DNA of 64,000 nucleotides from Phil1 sp964612925 (GCA_964612925.1 CAZTFU010000003.1:1-64000); one strand, 5' to 3'. Counted from the first letter of the stretch, positions 17,171-26,472 are shown. Translations and numbers: made by a program. Notes: a model not told the origin generated them from the sequence alone.

Positions 17171-17620
17171 TCAGATTATGCTTTCCCCGTCGCCGTCTCC
17201 GTTGCCGATAACGTCGTAGTTGGTGGGCGCCACAACGAATATGCCGTGGGAGATCTTGTAGATGTTGCCGTTGAGTGCGTATATCGCGCCGGCGATAAAG
17301 TCGAGCATGCGCTGTGCGCAGTCAATATCGAGTTCTTCCATATTGACTATAACAGGCTTACGGCTCTTGAGATTATCGATGATGTTCTGCGTATCCTCGT
17401 AGCCCACGGGACGATAAACTATCATCTTGAGCTGATTGCTGTTGGGAAGGGATACAACGTTTGAATCGTTCTGCGCATTTTTGCGTGCACGATTGCCGAA
17501 ATCCACAACGTTCACGTCGCGGTCCTCGTCCTCGTAATCCATATCCTCGTAGACCTCATCCTCGGCATCGCTTTCTTCAATACCTATGTACTCAAGAAAC
17601 TTACCCAATACTCCTGCCAT
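17171..17620 (-). CDS. sepF: Cell-division protein SepF
   Basis: SepF is a membrane-anchored partner of FtsZ that shapes the division septum in Gram-positive bacteria. At 149 residues it has the normal size: a short N-terminal amphipathic membrane-binding helix (MAGVLGKFLEYIGI), an acidic linker (EDEVYEDMDYEDEDRD), and the SepF core (MIVYRPVGYEDTQNIIDNLK...VNMEELD...FIAGAIYALNG). An AGGAG-type site precedes the ATG. Its position between yggS and a DivIVA gene is conserved across Bacillota. Confidence 0.96.
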   Translation of the reverse strand: MAGVLGKFLEYIGIEESDAEDEVYEDMDYEDEDRDVNVVDFGNRARKNAQNDSNVVSLPNSNQLKMIVYRPVGYEDTQNIIDNLKSRKPVIVNMEELDIDCAQRMLDFIAGAIYALNGNIYKISHGIFVVAPTNYDVIGNGDGDGESII

Positions 17621-17708
17621 CTTTTCATTCCTCCAATAAAATATTTCTTTTTGACGCTTGGAGAAATTTTTTGTTCGGGTTTTTATGATTTCCTAAGCTG
17701 ATATGTCT

Positions 17709-18413
17709 TTACGCTCGGAAACCGGGCCGCAGTCGCTCCCCGAAAAGCGCGTTGCCCACGCGCACCATTGTTGCGCCCTCGGCAACGGCAGCCCTGTAAT
17801 CCCTGCTCATGCCCATTGAAAGCGTGTTCATAAAAACATTGGGCAGGTCATAGCCCTTTGCCTTGTCAAACAGTGCCCTCATTTCGGCAAAATAACGGCG
17901 TGCGGCATCCTCCTCCACCGCAGGAGGTATGCACATAAGCCCTTCCACCCTTATGGCATCAAGGCGGGAAATACTCGTAAGAAATTCGTTCAGCTTTGCG
18001 GGCTCCGCTCCGCCCTTTTGCGGTTCACAGCCTATGTTTACCTCAACAAGTATCCGCTGAACCGTGTCACGCTTTTTCGCTATGCGGGATATTTCCTCCG
18101 CAAGCTCTATCCTGTCCACGGACTGAATGGTACTCACATGACCCACTACATATTTTACCTTATTGGTCTGCAATTGTCCAATAAAATGCACGTCCGCGCC
18201 GAAATCTTCAAACATGGGCAGCTTTTGTGTCAGCTCCTGCGCACGGCTTTCACCGAATACACGCGCTCCCGCGGCGTAGGCCTCGTTTATGCGCCCCTCA
18301 TCAACAAATTTGCTTACCGCAACAAGAGTTATATCGCTTGCGCTTCTGCCGCTTGTCCGCGCGGCAAGGGCAATATTTTCCGTTATTTCATTATATCTTT
18401 CGGCTATGGTCAT
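17709..18413 (-). CDS. YggS-family PLP homeostasis protein
   Basis: 234-residue alanine-racemase-fold protein that binds pyridoxal phosphate and buffers its level; not a racemase. The PLP lysine is in LVAVSKFVD near residue 34, and the phosphate-binding C-terminal signature is present (LSMGMSRDYRAAVAEGATMVRVGNALFGER). It overlaps the HlyD-like gene by 4 nt and precedes sepF, the normal Gram-positive order (yggS/ylmE). Confidence 0.95.
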   Translation of the reverse strand: MTIAERYNEITENIALAARTSGRSASDITLVAVSKFVDEGRINEAYAAGARVFGESRAQELTQKLPMFEDFGADVHFIGQLQTNKVKYVVGHVSTIQSVDRIELAEEISRIAKKRDTVQRILVEVNIGCEPQKGGAEPAKLNEFLTSISRLDAIRVEGLMCIPPAVEEDAARRYFAEMRALFDKAKGYDLPNVFMNTLSMGMSRDYRAAVAEGATMVRVGNALFGERLRPGFRA

Positions 18414-19597
18414 TTTCTTTTATACCTCATTCCTTCGCTGAGTGTACCCTCGCCCTCTCTCGGGGCTATTATGGCGTTCTCCTCATCCATGGCAAGTATG
18501 TCCACCGCCACATCATATTCGCCCTCTGCCGATACCACGGTTATTATGCTTGCGCCGTCTTTTTCATAAAGTGCGTCAAGCGGAACCGATATGCCGCTTA
18601 CACTGCTCTTGGCAGTAAGCTTGATTACGCGGCTGTTTATGAGCGGCCCCATATCCTCATTAAACTCGAGCGTGTTCAGTATGCCCGATTCCGAATGCAC
18701 CTTTGACATGGCATTTGCAAGGAACGTCTGCCCCTCATACCCGTCAAACGTTACAGTATAGCTTGTCCCTTCCGCAAGGCTTGCTTCGCCCTCCGCATCG
18801 CTTACGAACACCGCATACCACAATCTCGGGTTCACAAGCCTATATAATAGATTATCACCCGCACCGCCGAGCGAATCCGCCGCCGCCGATACGGTCGTGT
18901 TCACAAGTGCCGCATTTACGGTATCAAGCTTGTCCTTGTTGAACACCTGCTCATACCCGTCAAAATAAAAGCTTACGCGCCCGTCCCCCACGGCATTTAT
19001 CTCCGTGCCGTATGCGGAAAGCTGCGTCTTTTTCTCCTCATGGGCAATATAAAGGCTGTTAAGCTCCTCCGTGGGCTGTACGGTGCTCTTCAAAAAGCTT
19101 TCCCGTTGGCGCATAAGAGCCTTCAGCTCATTTTGCAGTGTAAGCGTATCCGCATTGTCCGCCGTGCCGAGCACCGCGGCGCGTATAGCTTCCCTCTTTT
19201 GCTCTATTTGAAGTTCCATGCTTGACAGTTCCGCATTGTCAACACCGCTCAGGCGGCTTTTTTGCAGTGCATATATCTCAGCCTCTATATTAAGAAGGGA
19301 TTGCGCCATATCATCCGTATATCCCCATTTGTACACGGTTGCAACCTGCATGCCCTCGTATACGCTCTCCCCTTCGCCAACGGCAAACTCCGCACGGTCG
19401 TACTTATCAACGCTTATGCTCATCTCATCCCGCACAAGCACGGCCTTTTTGGTTATTGTTACATCCATTGTGGCGTATTTCAGCGTGCCAAGTGCCGTAT
19501 CCTGCAACATAAGCACAAGCATAAGCGCAACCATACCCACAACAAACGTGAGTATAAGATAGAATTTCGGCTTTATTTTTACCCGTCTCCGGCTCAT
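18410..19597 (-). CDS. HlyD-like membrane adaptor protein
   Basis: About 395 residues: an N-terminal membrane helix (FYLILTFVVGMVALMLVLML), a lipoyl/barrel-sandwich half, a coiled-coil hairpin (LLNIEAEIYALQKSRL...QMELQIEQKREAIR), and a beta-rich C-terminal half. ATG at 19597 is preferred over the GTG at 19621 because AGAGGT lies 8 nt before it. Proteins of this kind occur next to yggS-sepF in Clostridia. The efflux partner is not encoded nearby, so the role in cell-envelope work is inference. Confidence 0.8.
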   Translation of the reverse strand: MSRRRVKIKPKFYLILTFVVGMVALMLVLMLQDTALGTLKYATMDVTITKKAVLVRDEMSISVDKYDRAEFAVGEGESVYEGMQVATVYKWGYTDDMAQSLLNIEAEIYALQKSRLSGVDNAELSSMELQIEQKREAIRAAVLGTADNADTLTLQNELKALMRQRESFLKSTVQPTEELNSLYIAHEEKKTQLSAYGTEINAVGDGRVSFYFDGYEQVFNKDKLDTVNAALVNTTVSAAADSLGGAGDNLLYRLVNPRLWYAVFVSDAEGEASLAEGTSYTVTFDGYEGQTFLANAMSKVHSESGILNTLEFNEDMGPLINSRVIKLTAKSSVSGISVPLDALYEKDGASIITVVSAEGEYDVAVDILAMDEENAIIAPREGEGTLSEGMRYKRK

Positions 19598-19640
19598 TAG
19601 TTCATACCTCTTGTACCGCACCGCTCATAGTGCAATGCCG

Positions 19641-20318
19641 CTAAATCACATCACATACCCGTGCGGCGGTTATACCCATTGCATTTAGAGCGTCTATCAG
19701 CGTGCCGAGTGCATTTGCACACTCGCGCGTGGGCTGTAGCAATATTATACCGCCTAAAACGGGTTCATTCAATCCCCGTGTTATTATATCCCGCTCGCCG
19801 CCCGAACCGCAGCGCAAATCAACCGTTTCCCTGACGCAGGTAACGGAAAGTGCGCGTGATACTCTCTTTGCGGCATCCGCATCCACATTTAGCGGATGAT
19901 ATAGCCGTGCCCGTGCGCCCGTATACCGCTTTATGCATTCAATGCCCCGTGCTATATTCAAAACAAGCTCCTCTTCCGTGAGTGAAGTGTCCAAAGTATC
20001 GCCCAATGTGCCTATCTCATGCCCATCGAACACTATGCGGCGGGCAAGTGCCTCATTTTGGCGCACCCATTCGCCACTTACCATAAACGTGGCATGCGTT
20101 TCCTTCTCCTTCAGAATGTCGAGTATATCGCCCATGGCGGCGGCGTTCCACGATACAGTAAACTCAAGTGCCGCCGTGGTGCGCTCCTCGCCGCGCCCAT
20201 ACGGATATGTACCTGCGGCCGCCGACAAAATGCGCGTGTTCATAAGTAGATACATAAGTGCAATCATCAGCACCAAGCAACCGTTCACCGCCCATGTTCC
20301 GCGCCCAAGCCGCCTCAT
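19641..20318 (-). CDS. Polysaccharide-deacetylase-like protein, probably inactive
   Basis: 225 residues: an N-terminal membrane anchor (WAVNGCLVLMIALMYLL) and a degenerate NodB-homology domain. The segment THATFMVSGEWVRQNEAL and FDGHEIG is typical of the family, but the metal-binding His-x3-His that should follow GHEIG is missing (GTLGDTLDT), and the first Asp-Asp motif is replaced by TVSWN. It therefore probably no longer deacetylates and may act as a structural or binding protein. GGGAGG precedes the ATG. It is first in the minus-strand division cluster. Confidence 0.72.
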   Translation of the reverse strand: MRRLGRGTWAVNGCLVLMIALMYLLMNTRILSAAAGTYPYGRGEERTTAALEFTVSWNAAAMGDILDILKEKETHATFMVSGEWVRQNEALARRIVFDGHEIGTLGDTLDTSLTEEELVLNIARGIECIKRYTGARARLYHPLNVDADAAKRVSRALSVTCVRETVDLRCGSGGERDIITRGLNEPVLGGIILLQPTRECANALGTLIDALNAMGITAARVCDVI

Positions 20319-20483
20319 CCGCGCTCCTCCCTTCGCTTTCGCTCTTCACTCTATTGTATGCCGCTTGCGGGTGTAAGATGACGGTGTGGCGCACCACTCT
20401 CTGCCACATCTTACATCCCGTAAGCCCTGTTTACGCCAAATGAGTGCACCATAAGCAAAGAAAATACTAAAAAAATATTTGGC

Positions 20484-20514
20484 TTGCCCAAAGCCGCGCT
20501 TGTTATGTTATACT
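20484..20514 (+). promoter_or_regulatory. Probable promoter of the NifU-like/GGGtGRT operon
   Basis: TTGCCC (20484-20489), 19 nt, TATACT (20509-20514). The -10 box is good; the spacing is long. Confidence 0.4.
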
Positions 20515-20557
20515 ATATCCAAACGGAAGAACTTTTCCCATAAAGGAGGAAACATCC

Positions 20558-21250
20558 ATGCAGTATTCGCGTGAAGTTGAAGAAATGTTTTGCGTGGCAA
20601 AGGGCGCAAAGCATGAATGCGCACCCATTCCCGAGGAGGGTAAATGGGTAAAGGCAAAGGACATAACCGACATTTACGGCCTTACGCACGGCGTTGGCCG
20701 CTGTGCTCCGCAGCAGGGCGCGTGTAAGCTTACGCTGAACATCAAGGCGGGCATTATTGAGGAAGCTTTGGTTGAGGTTATCGGCTGCAGCGGCATGACC
20801 CATTCCGCGGCAATGGCGGCGGAGATTCTGCCCGGCAAGACCATACTTGAGGCACTTAACTCCGACCTTGTGTGCGATGCCATAAATACCGCCATGAGGG
20901 AGCTTTTCCTTCAGATAGTTTACGGCCGCAGTCAAAGCGCATTCAGCGATGACGGTCTGCCCATAGGCGCGGGGCTTGAGGACCTTGGCAAGGGCATAAG
21001 GAGTCAGGTGGGCACCATGTACGGCACGAGGAAAAAGGGCCCAAGGTACCTTGAAATGGCCGAGGGCTATGTGCTTGAGGTCGGTCTTGACAAGAACAAT
21101 GAAATAATAGGCTACAAGTTTGTAAATCTCGGCAAGATGATGGATGCCATAAAGAAGGGCGTTGACCCCAATGAGGCATTCACATCCAACATAAGCACCT
21201 ACGGCCGCTTTGCCGAGGCGGTGACCGTAATAGACCCGCGCAAGCAGTAA
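20558..21250 (+). CDS. NifU-like iron-sulfur scaffold-type protein
   Basis: 230 residues with an IscU/NifU-N-like core. Cysteines at 49, 56 and 77 (GRCAPQQGACK and VIGCSGMTHSAA) could bind a cluster. Compared with IscU it carries a long C-terminal extension. AAAGGAGGA precedes the ATG. Genes like this are found paired with GGGtGRT-protein genes in anaerobes, as here (16-nt gap), which supports joint function; the biochemical role is not established. Confidence 0.82.
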   Translation: MQYSREVEEMFCVAKGAKHECAPIPEEGKWVKAKDITDIYGLTHGVGRCAPQQGACKLTLNIKAGIIEEALVEVIGCSGMTHSAAMAAEILPGKTILEALNSDLVCDAINTAMRELFLQIVYGRSQSAFSDDGLPIGAGLEDLGKGIRSQVGTMYGTRKKGPRYLEMAEGYVLEVGLDKNNEIIGYKFVNLGKMMDAIKKGVDPNEAFTSNISTYGRFAEAVTVIDPRKQ

Positions 21251-21266
21251 TATAGGAGGCATAAAC

Positions 21267-22268
21267 ATGGTTACCTTTGAAGGATATGAAAGAAGAATAG
21301 ACACTCTCCGAAACGTGCTTGCACAATACGGCTTTGCCGATTTTGAAGCATGTGAAGAGTACACAAAGCAGTTCGGTATAGACGTGCGCTCAATAGTGCT
21401 CGGCACACAGCCCATCGCATTTGAAAATGCGGTGTGGGCATACACGCTCGGTGCGGCAATTGCACTTAAAAAGGGCGTTGGCACCGCGGCGGAAGCTTCA
21501 AGCGCGATAGGCGAAGGGCTTCAGGCGTTCTGCATACCCGGCTCCGTTGCCGACCAGCGCAAGGTGGGACTCGGTCACGGCAACCTTGGCGCAATGTTGC
21601 TGAGCGAAACCACGCATTGCTTTGCCTTCCTTGCGGGACATGAGAGCTTTGCCGCGGCGGAGGGTGCAATAGGCATTGCCCGCACGGCAAACAAGGTGCG
21701 CAAGGAGCCGCTCAAGGTCATATTGAACGGCCTTGGCAAGGATGCCGCATACATAATCAGCCGCATAAACGGTTTTACCTATGTAGAAACCGAATATGAC
21801 CAGTATACGGGAGAGCTGCATGTGCTCAATACAATCGCCTTCAGTGACGGAGTGCGTTCAAAGGTGCTCTGCTACGGTGCTGATGACGTGAACGAGGGCG
21901 TTGCCATAATGCGTCACGAGAACGTTGACGTGTCGATAACGGGCAATTCCACCAACCCAACCCGTTTCCAGCATCCCGTTGCGGGTACATATAAGAAATG
22001 GTGCAATGAGAACGGCAAGAAGTACTTCTCCGTGGCCTCGGGCGGCGGCACGGGGCGCACACTGCATCCCGACAACATGGCCGCGGGACCCGCAAGCTAC
22101 GGCCTGACGGACACCATGGGCCGCATGCATTCCGATGCGCAGTTCGCGGGCAGTTCTTCCGTTCCCGCGCACGTTGAGATGATGGGCTTCATGGGCATGG
22201 GCAACAACCCCATGATAGGCGCAACCGTGGCAGTCGCCGTTGCGGTAAGCGAGGCACTGAACAAGTAA
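21267..22268 (+). CDS. GGGtGRT protein
   Basis: 333-residue protein of the family named after its motif; here GGGTGRT spans residues 259-265. The family occurs mainly in anaerobes and its function is unknown. Other conserved-looking segments are GSVADQRKVGLGHGNLGAMLL and the Gly/Met-rich end MMGFMGMGNNPMIGA. No membrane helix or signal peptide. AGGAGG lies before the ATG. Coupled to the NifU-like gene upstream, which suggests an iron-sulfur-linked role. Confidence 0.93.
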   Translation: MVTFEGYERRIDTLRNVLAQYGFADFEACEEYTKQFGIDVRSIVLGTQPIAFENAVWAYTLGAAIALKKGVGTAAEASSAIGEGLQAFCIPGSVADQRKVGLGHGNLGAMLLSETTHCFAFLAGHESFAAAEGAIGIARTANKVRKEPLKVILNGLGKDAAYIISRINGFTYVETEYDQYTGELHVLNTIAFSDGVRSKVLCYGADDVNEGVAIMRHENVDVSITGNSTNPTRFQHPVAGTYKKWCNENGKKYFSVASGGGTGRTLHPDNMAAGPASYGLTDTMGRMHSDAQFAGSSSVPAHVEMMGFMGMGNNPMIGATVAVAVAVSEALNK

Positions 22269-22283
22269 GAGTTAAGAGTAAAT

Positions 22284-22320
22284 AGTGAAGAGAGATTTTC
22301 TCTCTTCACTTTTCTTTTTT
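22284..22320 (+). terminator. Terminator after the GGGtGRT gene
   Basis: AGTGAAGAGAGA pairs with TCTCTTCACT, then TTTCTTTTTT. Almost the same stem is used by the minus-strand terminator at 22811-22848. Confidence 0.8.
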
Positions 22321-22335
22321 CTGTACGCTTTCTTG

Positions 22336-22700
22336 GTTCGTTTAGTCAGTAAGCCTCCCGCCAAAAGAAACTGCGGCGCAAGCCGCTGTGCAAGCGGTGG
22401 AGATTATGCCCTACAGTAAAAGAAAACCATTGAGATAACTCGGCTATGCTATTCCCAACTTACTTCGTTTGCCCCGCGCATAGCGGGATAAGGAGGGGAT
22501 GTGGGTGGTGTCGGAGGGTTGAAGGGGAGGATATCCTCCCCTTAATCCTCTGACAATAAAGAATAAAAAGAAAACCGCAGTACACAAGTAACCACGGCAT
22601 TAGCCGTTACACAACACAAGCTTACAGCACATTCATACGGTAACTTCATTCAGTACAGACCACGCTTTCCTGCCTGCGCCTTGTGGCGCAGGCAGGAAAG
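22336..22700. repeat. Intergenic repeat family A, copy 1
   Basis: About 365 bp of non-coding DNA. Blocks in order: AGTCAGT, AAAAGAAACTGCGG, GCCGCTGTGCAAG, ATTATGCCCTACAGT, CGTTTGCCCCGCGCATAGCGGG, AAGGAGGGGATGTGGG, a perfect 22-bp palindrome (22522-22543), then ACAAGTAAC, GCACATTCATACGGTAAC and a hairpin CCTGCCTGCGCC/GGCGCAGGCAGG. The reverse complement of the whole series recurs at 26841-27194. No open frame of note. Confidence 0.8.
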
Positions 22701-22727
22701 TGGGAAGGTATAAAGTCGCAAGGCAGT

Positions 22728-22803
22728 AGCCTCAGCCCTCTCCGTCAGCTTCGCTGACGCCTCCGCACAAGGCATACCCTAACGGGCGCCCCATAGGGGG
22801 AGC
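22728..22803. repeat. Intergenic repeat family B, copy 1
   Basis: CCCTCTCCGTCAGC and GCTGACG hairpin followed by CCCATAGGGGGAGCC. It is the inverse of the block at 39729-39780. Together with family A it fills the gap between two gene ends at 22269-22858. Confidence 0.65.
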
Positions 22804-22810
22804 CGAGGAA

Positions 22811-22848
22811 AGAAAAGAGTGAAGAGAGATTTTCTCTCTCTTCACTCC
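22811..22848 (-). terminator. Terminator of the pgk-tpiA-gpmI operon
   Basis: On the minus strand a stem of GAGTGAAGAGAGA and its complement is followed by TTTTCTTT, ~10 nt after the gpmI stop. Confidence 0.75.
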
Positions 22849-22858
22849 TAACTCCTCA

Positions 22859-24400
22859 CTATTCTCTTATAAGGCTGTTACCCGTCATTTCATCGGGCTT
22901 TGGCAACCCCATCAGCTCAAGAAGCGTAGGCGCAACGTCACTTAATCTGCCGCCATCGCGAAGCTTCACGTGCTTTCGCTCGTTGTCAATGAGTATAAGC
23001 GGCACCTTGTTCACCGTGTGCGCGGTAAAGGGCGTGCCGTCATCGTCGGCCATAAGCTCGCAGTTGCCGTGGTCGGCCGTGAGTATTGCGCGGCCACCTA
23101 TGTTGAGTATCGCCTCGACCACACGCATTGCGCATTCATCAACCGTGTGAACCGCCTTGACCGCCGCATCCATCACGCCCGTGTGGCCTACCATGTCGGG
23201 ATTGGCAAAGTTGAGTATCATCATATCATATTCACCGCCGTTCACGCGCCGTATCACCTCGTCCGTAACCTCATACGCGCTCATTTCGGGTTTCAGGTCG
23301 TATGTGGCCACCTTGGGGGACGGGATAAGCACCCTGTCCTCTCCTTTAACGCTCGCCTCCACACCGCCGTTGAAGAAAAACGTTACATGGGCATACTTTT
23401 CCGTTTCCGCTATGCGAAGCTGTGTAAGGCCGTGCGCGGATACGTATTCGCCAAGCGTATTTGTAAGCTTTTCGCTCTTAAAGGCCACGCTCAGCTTATC
23501 CTCAAATGCCTTGTCATACTGCGTCATGGAAACATATGTAAGCGGGAAACAACCATACCTGCGCTCAAACCCATCAAAATCCTCAAAAAGATACGCCCGC
23601 GTCAGCTCCCTTGCCCTGTCTGGGCGGAAATTGAAGAATATTACGCTGTCGTTCGCTTCCACCTTTGCAACGGAAGCGCCGTTTTCGGTGATAACAATGG
23701 GCTCTATAAATTCATCCGTTACGCCCGCATCATAAGAAGCCTGTACCGCCGAGGCGGGATCTTCTGCAATTACGCCCTCACCGTAGGTAAGCGCGGCATA
23801 CGCCTTTTCAAGGCGGTCAAAGCGGTTATCCCTGTCCATGGCATAGTAGCGACCAGAAACGGTAGCTATTCTACCGCACTCAAGCTCCTCAAGCTTTGCT
23901 TGAAGCTGTTCGATGTATTCCTTTCCGCTTTCGGGAGGCACATCACGCCCATCCATAAAGCAATGCACGAACACCTTATCAAGTCCCTTTTGCTTTGCAA
24001 GCTTTATAAGCGCATAAAGGTGAGTCAAATGGCTGTGTACGCCGCCATTTGAGCAAAGCCCGAACAGGTGAAGCTTGGTTCCCTTTGTAAGGCATGCATC
24101 TATTGCATGATTGAATGCCTCATTTTCAAAAAAGTCACCGTCCTCAATGGACTTTGTTATCCTTGTAAGTTCCTGATAAACTATCCTGCCCGCGCCAAGG
24201 TTCAAATGCCCAACCTCGCTGTTGCCCATTTGCCCGCTCGGCAGTCCCACATCAAGAGAGCTTGCGGCTATTTCGGTGTGCGGATATGCCCGCCACAGCT
24301 TTGATATGTTCTTCACCCCGTCCGCCTTTACGGCGTTATAGCTTGTCTCCTCTCTCAGGCCGAAGCCGTCAAGTATTATAAGGGCAGTCATCTTCTTCAT
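22859..24400 (-). CDS. gpmI: 2,3-bisphosphoglycerate-independent phosphoglycerate mutase
   Basis: Converts 3-phosphoglycerate to 2-phosphoglycerate in glycolysis; cofactor-independent, Mn-dependent alkaline-phosphatase-fold enzyme. The 513 residues match the family (about 510). Metal and catalytic motifs are visible: LIILDGFGLRE at the N-terminus, the phospho-Ser region QMGNSEVGHLNLGAGR, and metal ligands in LNFANPDMVGHTG and ILTADHGNCE. It is third in the operon after pgk and tpiA. Confidence 0.98.
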   Translation of the reverse strand: MKKMTALIILDGFGLREETSYNAVKADGVKNISKLWRAYPHTEIAASSLDVGLPSGQMGNSEVGHLNLGAGRIVYQELTRITKSIEDGDFFENEAFNHAIDACLTKGTKLHLFGLCSNGGVHSHLTHLYALIKLAKQKGLDKVFVHCFMDGRDVPPESGKEYIEQLQAKLEELECGRIATVSGRYYAMDRDNRFDRLEKAYAALTYGEGVIAEDPASAVQASYDAGVTDEFIEPIVITENGASVAKVEANDSVIFFNFRPDRARELTRAYLFEDFDGFERRYGCFPLTYVSMTQYDKAFEDKLSVAFKSEKLTNTLGEYVSAHGLTQLRIAETEKYAHVTFFFNGGVEASVKGEDRVLIPSPKVATYDLKPEMSAYEVTDEVIRRVNGGEYDMMILNFANPDMVGHTGVMDAAVKAVHTVDECAMRVVEAILNIGGRAILTADHGNCELMADDDGTPFTAHTVNKVPLILIDNERKHVKLRDGGRLSDVAPTLLELMGLPKPDEMTGNSLIRE

Positions 24401-24418
24401 ATTCGTCAGTTCCTTTGC

Positions 24419-25171
24419 TTATTTATCGTAATGTACAACCGCGGCAAAATCGGCCGCTTTAAGGCTTGCCCCGCCTATAAGGCCGCCGTCAATCTCCTCA
24501 GCCGCCATGAGTTCATGTGCGTTTGAACCCTTCATACTGCCGCCATACAGTATGCGCACGCTGTCCGCCGCGGCAGAGCCGAAAAGCTCCCTCACCTTAT
24601 TTCGGATTACGCCTATGGTTTCGTTTGCCTGTGCGCTTGTTGCGTTTTGACCCGTACCTATTGCCCATATCGGCTCATACGCAAGCACCACGTTTGCCGC
24701 CTCCTCAGCCGTGAAGAGTGAAAGTGCCTTCTCTGTCTGAGTACACACAACATCCGCCGTAAGAGCGCGTTCGCGCTCATCAAGCGTTTCACCCACGCAT
24801 ATTATGGGCGTAATGCCGCCCGACAGCGCGGCACGGGCACGTCTCTTCACGGTTTCATCCGTTTCACCGAAGTACTGCCTTCTCTCGCTGTGGCCGACTA
24901 TAACGTACTCAACGCCGAGCTCCTTAAGCATATCAACGCTTACTTCGCCCGTGTATGCTCCGCTTTTCTCCCAGTGCACGTTCTGTGCGCCAAGATGAAT
25001 TTCGCTGCCCGACAGCGCATCCCTTGCCAAAAGCAGGCAGCACGCGGGAGGGCACACCACCACCGTACAGGCTTCATTTTGTATAAGGGGTTTAAGCTCC
25101 TCAATAAGGCGCATGGTCTCATTGGGTGTCATGTTCATTTTCCAGTTGCCGGCTATTATGGGCGTTCTCAT
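24419..25171 (-). CDS. tpiA: Triosephosphate isomerase
   Basis: Interconverts dihydroxyacetone phosphate and glyceraldehyde 3-phosphate. 250 residues, normal length. Seen: N/K active site in GNWKMNMTP, catalytic His in IVGHSERRQYF, catalytic Glu in LAYEPIWAIGTG, and the phosphate loop ILYGGSMKGSN and GGLIGGASL. It lies 14 nt after pgk, in one operon. Confidence 0.98.
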   Translation of the reverse strand: MRTPIIAGNWKMNMTPNETMRLIEELKPLIQNEACTVVVCPPACCLLLARDALSGSEIHLGAQNVHWEKSGAYTGEVSVDMLKELGVEYVIVGHSERRQYFGETDETVKRRARAALSGGITPIICVGETLDERERALTADVVCTQTEKALSLFTAEEAANVVLAYEPIWAIGTGQNATSAQANETIGVIRNKVRELFGSAAADSVRILYGGSMKGSNAHELMAAEEIDGGLIGGASLKAADFAAVVHYDK

Positions 25172-25185
25172 GGTAACGGCTCCTT

Positions 25186-26373
25186 TTACTCCATGTCATT
25201 GAGTGCGGCAACGCCCGGCAGCACCTTTCCTTCAAGGAATTCAAGGCTTGCGCCGCCGCCCGTTGAAATGTGGGTCATCCTGTCGGCATAACCGAGTTTT
25301 TTCACCGCGCTTGCGCTGTCACCGCCGCCTATTATCGTGGTACCCTCGCATTCGGCACAGGCCGCGGCAACGGCCTCGGTGCCCTTAGCAAATGCACTGA
25401 ATTCAAACACACCCATGGGTCCGTTCCAAATAACGGTCTTGGCGAAGCGTATCTCATTTGCAAACAGTTCCCTTGTGCGTTCGCCTATGTCAAGTCCCTG
25501 CCAACCCTCGGGAATGCAGTCGCTCGGCACGGTCTTGTGCTCCGCTTCCGCATCAAATGCACGGGCAACCACCGTGTCAACGGGCAGAAGCAGCTTTACG
25601 CCGCTTTGTTTCGCATTGGCCATAATTTCCCGCGCAAGCTCTATACTGCCCTCATCAAGCAGAGAATCGCCTATTTCATATCCCATGGCCTTGAAGAAGG
25701 TATACGCCATGCCGCCGCCTATAAGCAGCGTATCGCATTTTGAGATAAGGTTTGTTATCACGCCTATTTTGTCGCCTACCTTTGCCCCGCCGAGTATTGC
25801 CACAAACGGGCGCACAGGGTTCTCAAGTGCCTGTCCCATCACGCTCAGTTCCTTGCCGATAAGGAAGCCCGCCACCGCGGGCAGGTATGCGGCAACTCCC
25901 GCCGTTGAAGCGTGAGCACGGTGCACGGTGCCGAAAGCATCGCTTACATAAATTTCCGCCAAGGATGCAAGCTCCTTTGCAAATTCAGGATCGTTCTTCT
26001 CTTCTTCTTTATGGAAGCGCAGGTTTTCAAGCAGCAGAATCTCCCCGTCCTTCAGTGAAAGAGCCATTTTTCTTGTTTCCTCACCTATGCAGTCGGGTGC
26101 AAAGGCTATGTTTACCTGAGGTAAAAGCTCTCTAAGCCTATTTGAAACGCTTATCAGTGAAAATTCCTTTTTGACCTCTCCCTTGGGTCTGCCGAGATGG
26201 GAGCACAGTATTATGCGCGCGCCCTGTTCAAGCAAATAGTTTATGGTGGGCAGGCTTGCGGTTATGCGCTTATCGTCGCTTACGTTACCGCATTCGTCAA
26301 GCGGAACGTTGTAATCCACACGCACAAGCACCCGCTTATGCCGAACATCAATATCCTTTACCGTCTTTTTCAT
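25186..26373 (-). CDS. pgk: Phosphoglycerate kinase
   Basis: Makes ATP from 1,3-bisphosphoglycerate. 395 residues, normal. Seen: RVDYNVPLDE at the N-terminus, LENLRFHKEEEKNDPEF, the hinge AILGGAKVGDKIGV, and the nucleotide loop TTIIGGGDSASAVKKLG near the C-terminus. GGAGGAGG precedes the ATG. It leads the operon; gapA, often in the same cluster, is not in this window. Confidence 0.98.
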   Translation of the reverse strand: MKKTVKDIDVRHKRVLVRVDYNVPLDECGNVSDDKRITASLPTINYLLEQGARIILCSHLGRPKGEVKKEFSLISVSNRLRELLPQVNIAFAPDCIGEETRKMALSLKDGEILLLENLRFHKEEEKNDPEFAKELASLAEIYVSDAFGTVHRAHASTAGVAAYLPAVAGFLIGKELSVMGQALENPVRPFVAILGGAKVGDKIGVITNLISKCDTLLIGGGMAYTFFKAMGYEIGDSLLDEGSIELAREIMANAKQSGVKLLLPVDTVVARAFDAEAEHKTVPSDCIPEGWQGLDIGERTRELFANEIRFAKTVIWNGPMGVFEFSAFAKGTEAVAAACAECEGTTIIGGGDSASAVKKLGYADRMTHISTGGGASLEFLEGKVLPGVAALNDME

Positions 26374-26444
26374 GGGTAAGCCTCCTCCTCAAAAGGGAAT
26401 GTCATATTGTAATTTGTGGAGCGCAATGCCCCATATCCCCATAT

Positions 26445-26472
26445 ATTTTAGCATACTATTTCCGTAATGCAA
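26445..26472 (-). promoter_or_regulatory. Promoter of the pgk operon
   Basis: Minus strand TTGCAT (26467-26472), 16 nt, TAAAAT (26445-26450). Confidence 0.5.

Noticed and set aside
20513..21484. 323-codon antisense frame over the NifU-like gene
   Set aside because: Shadow of a strongly biased coding gene; product has no family features.
22970..24052. 360-codon plus-strand frame within gpmI
   Set aside because: Antisense to a full-length phosphoglycerate mutase; composition is shadow-like.
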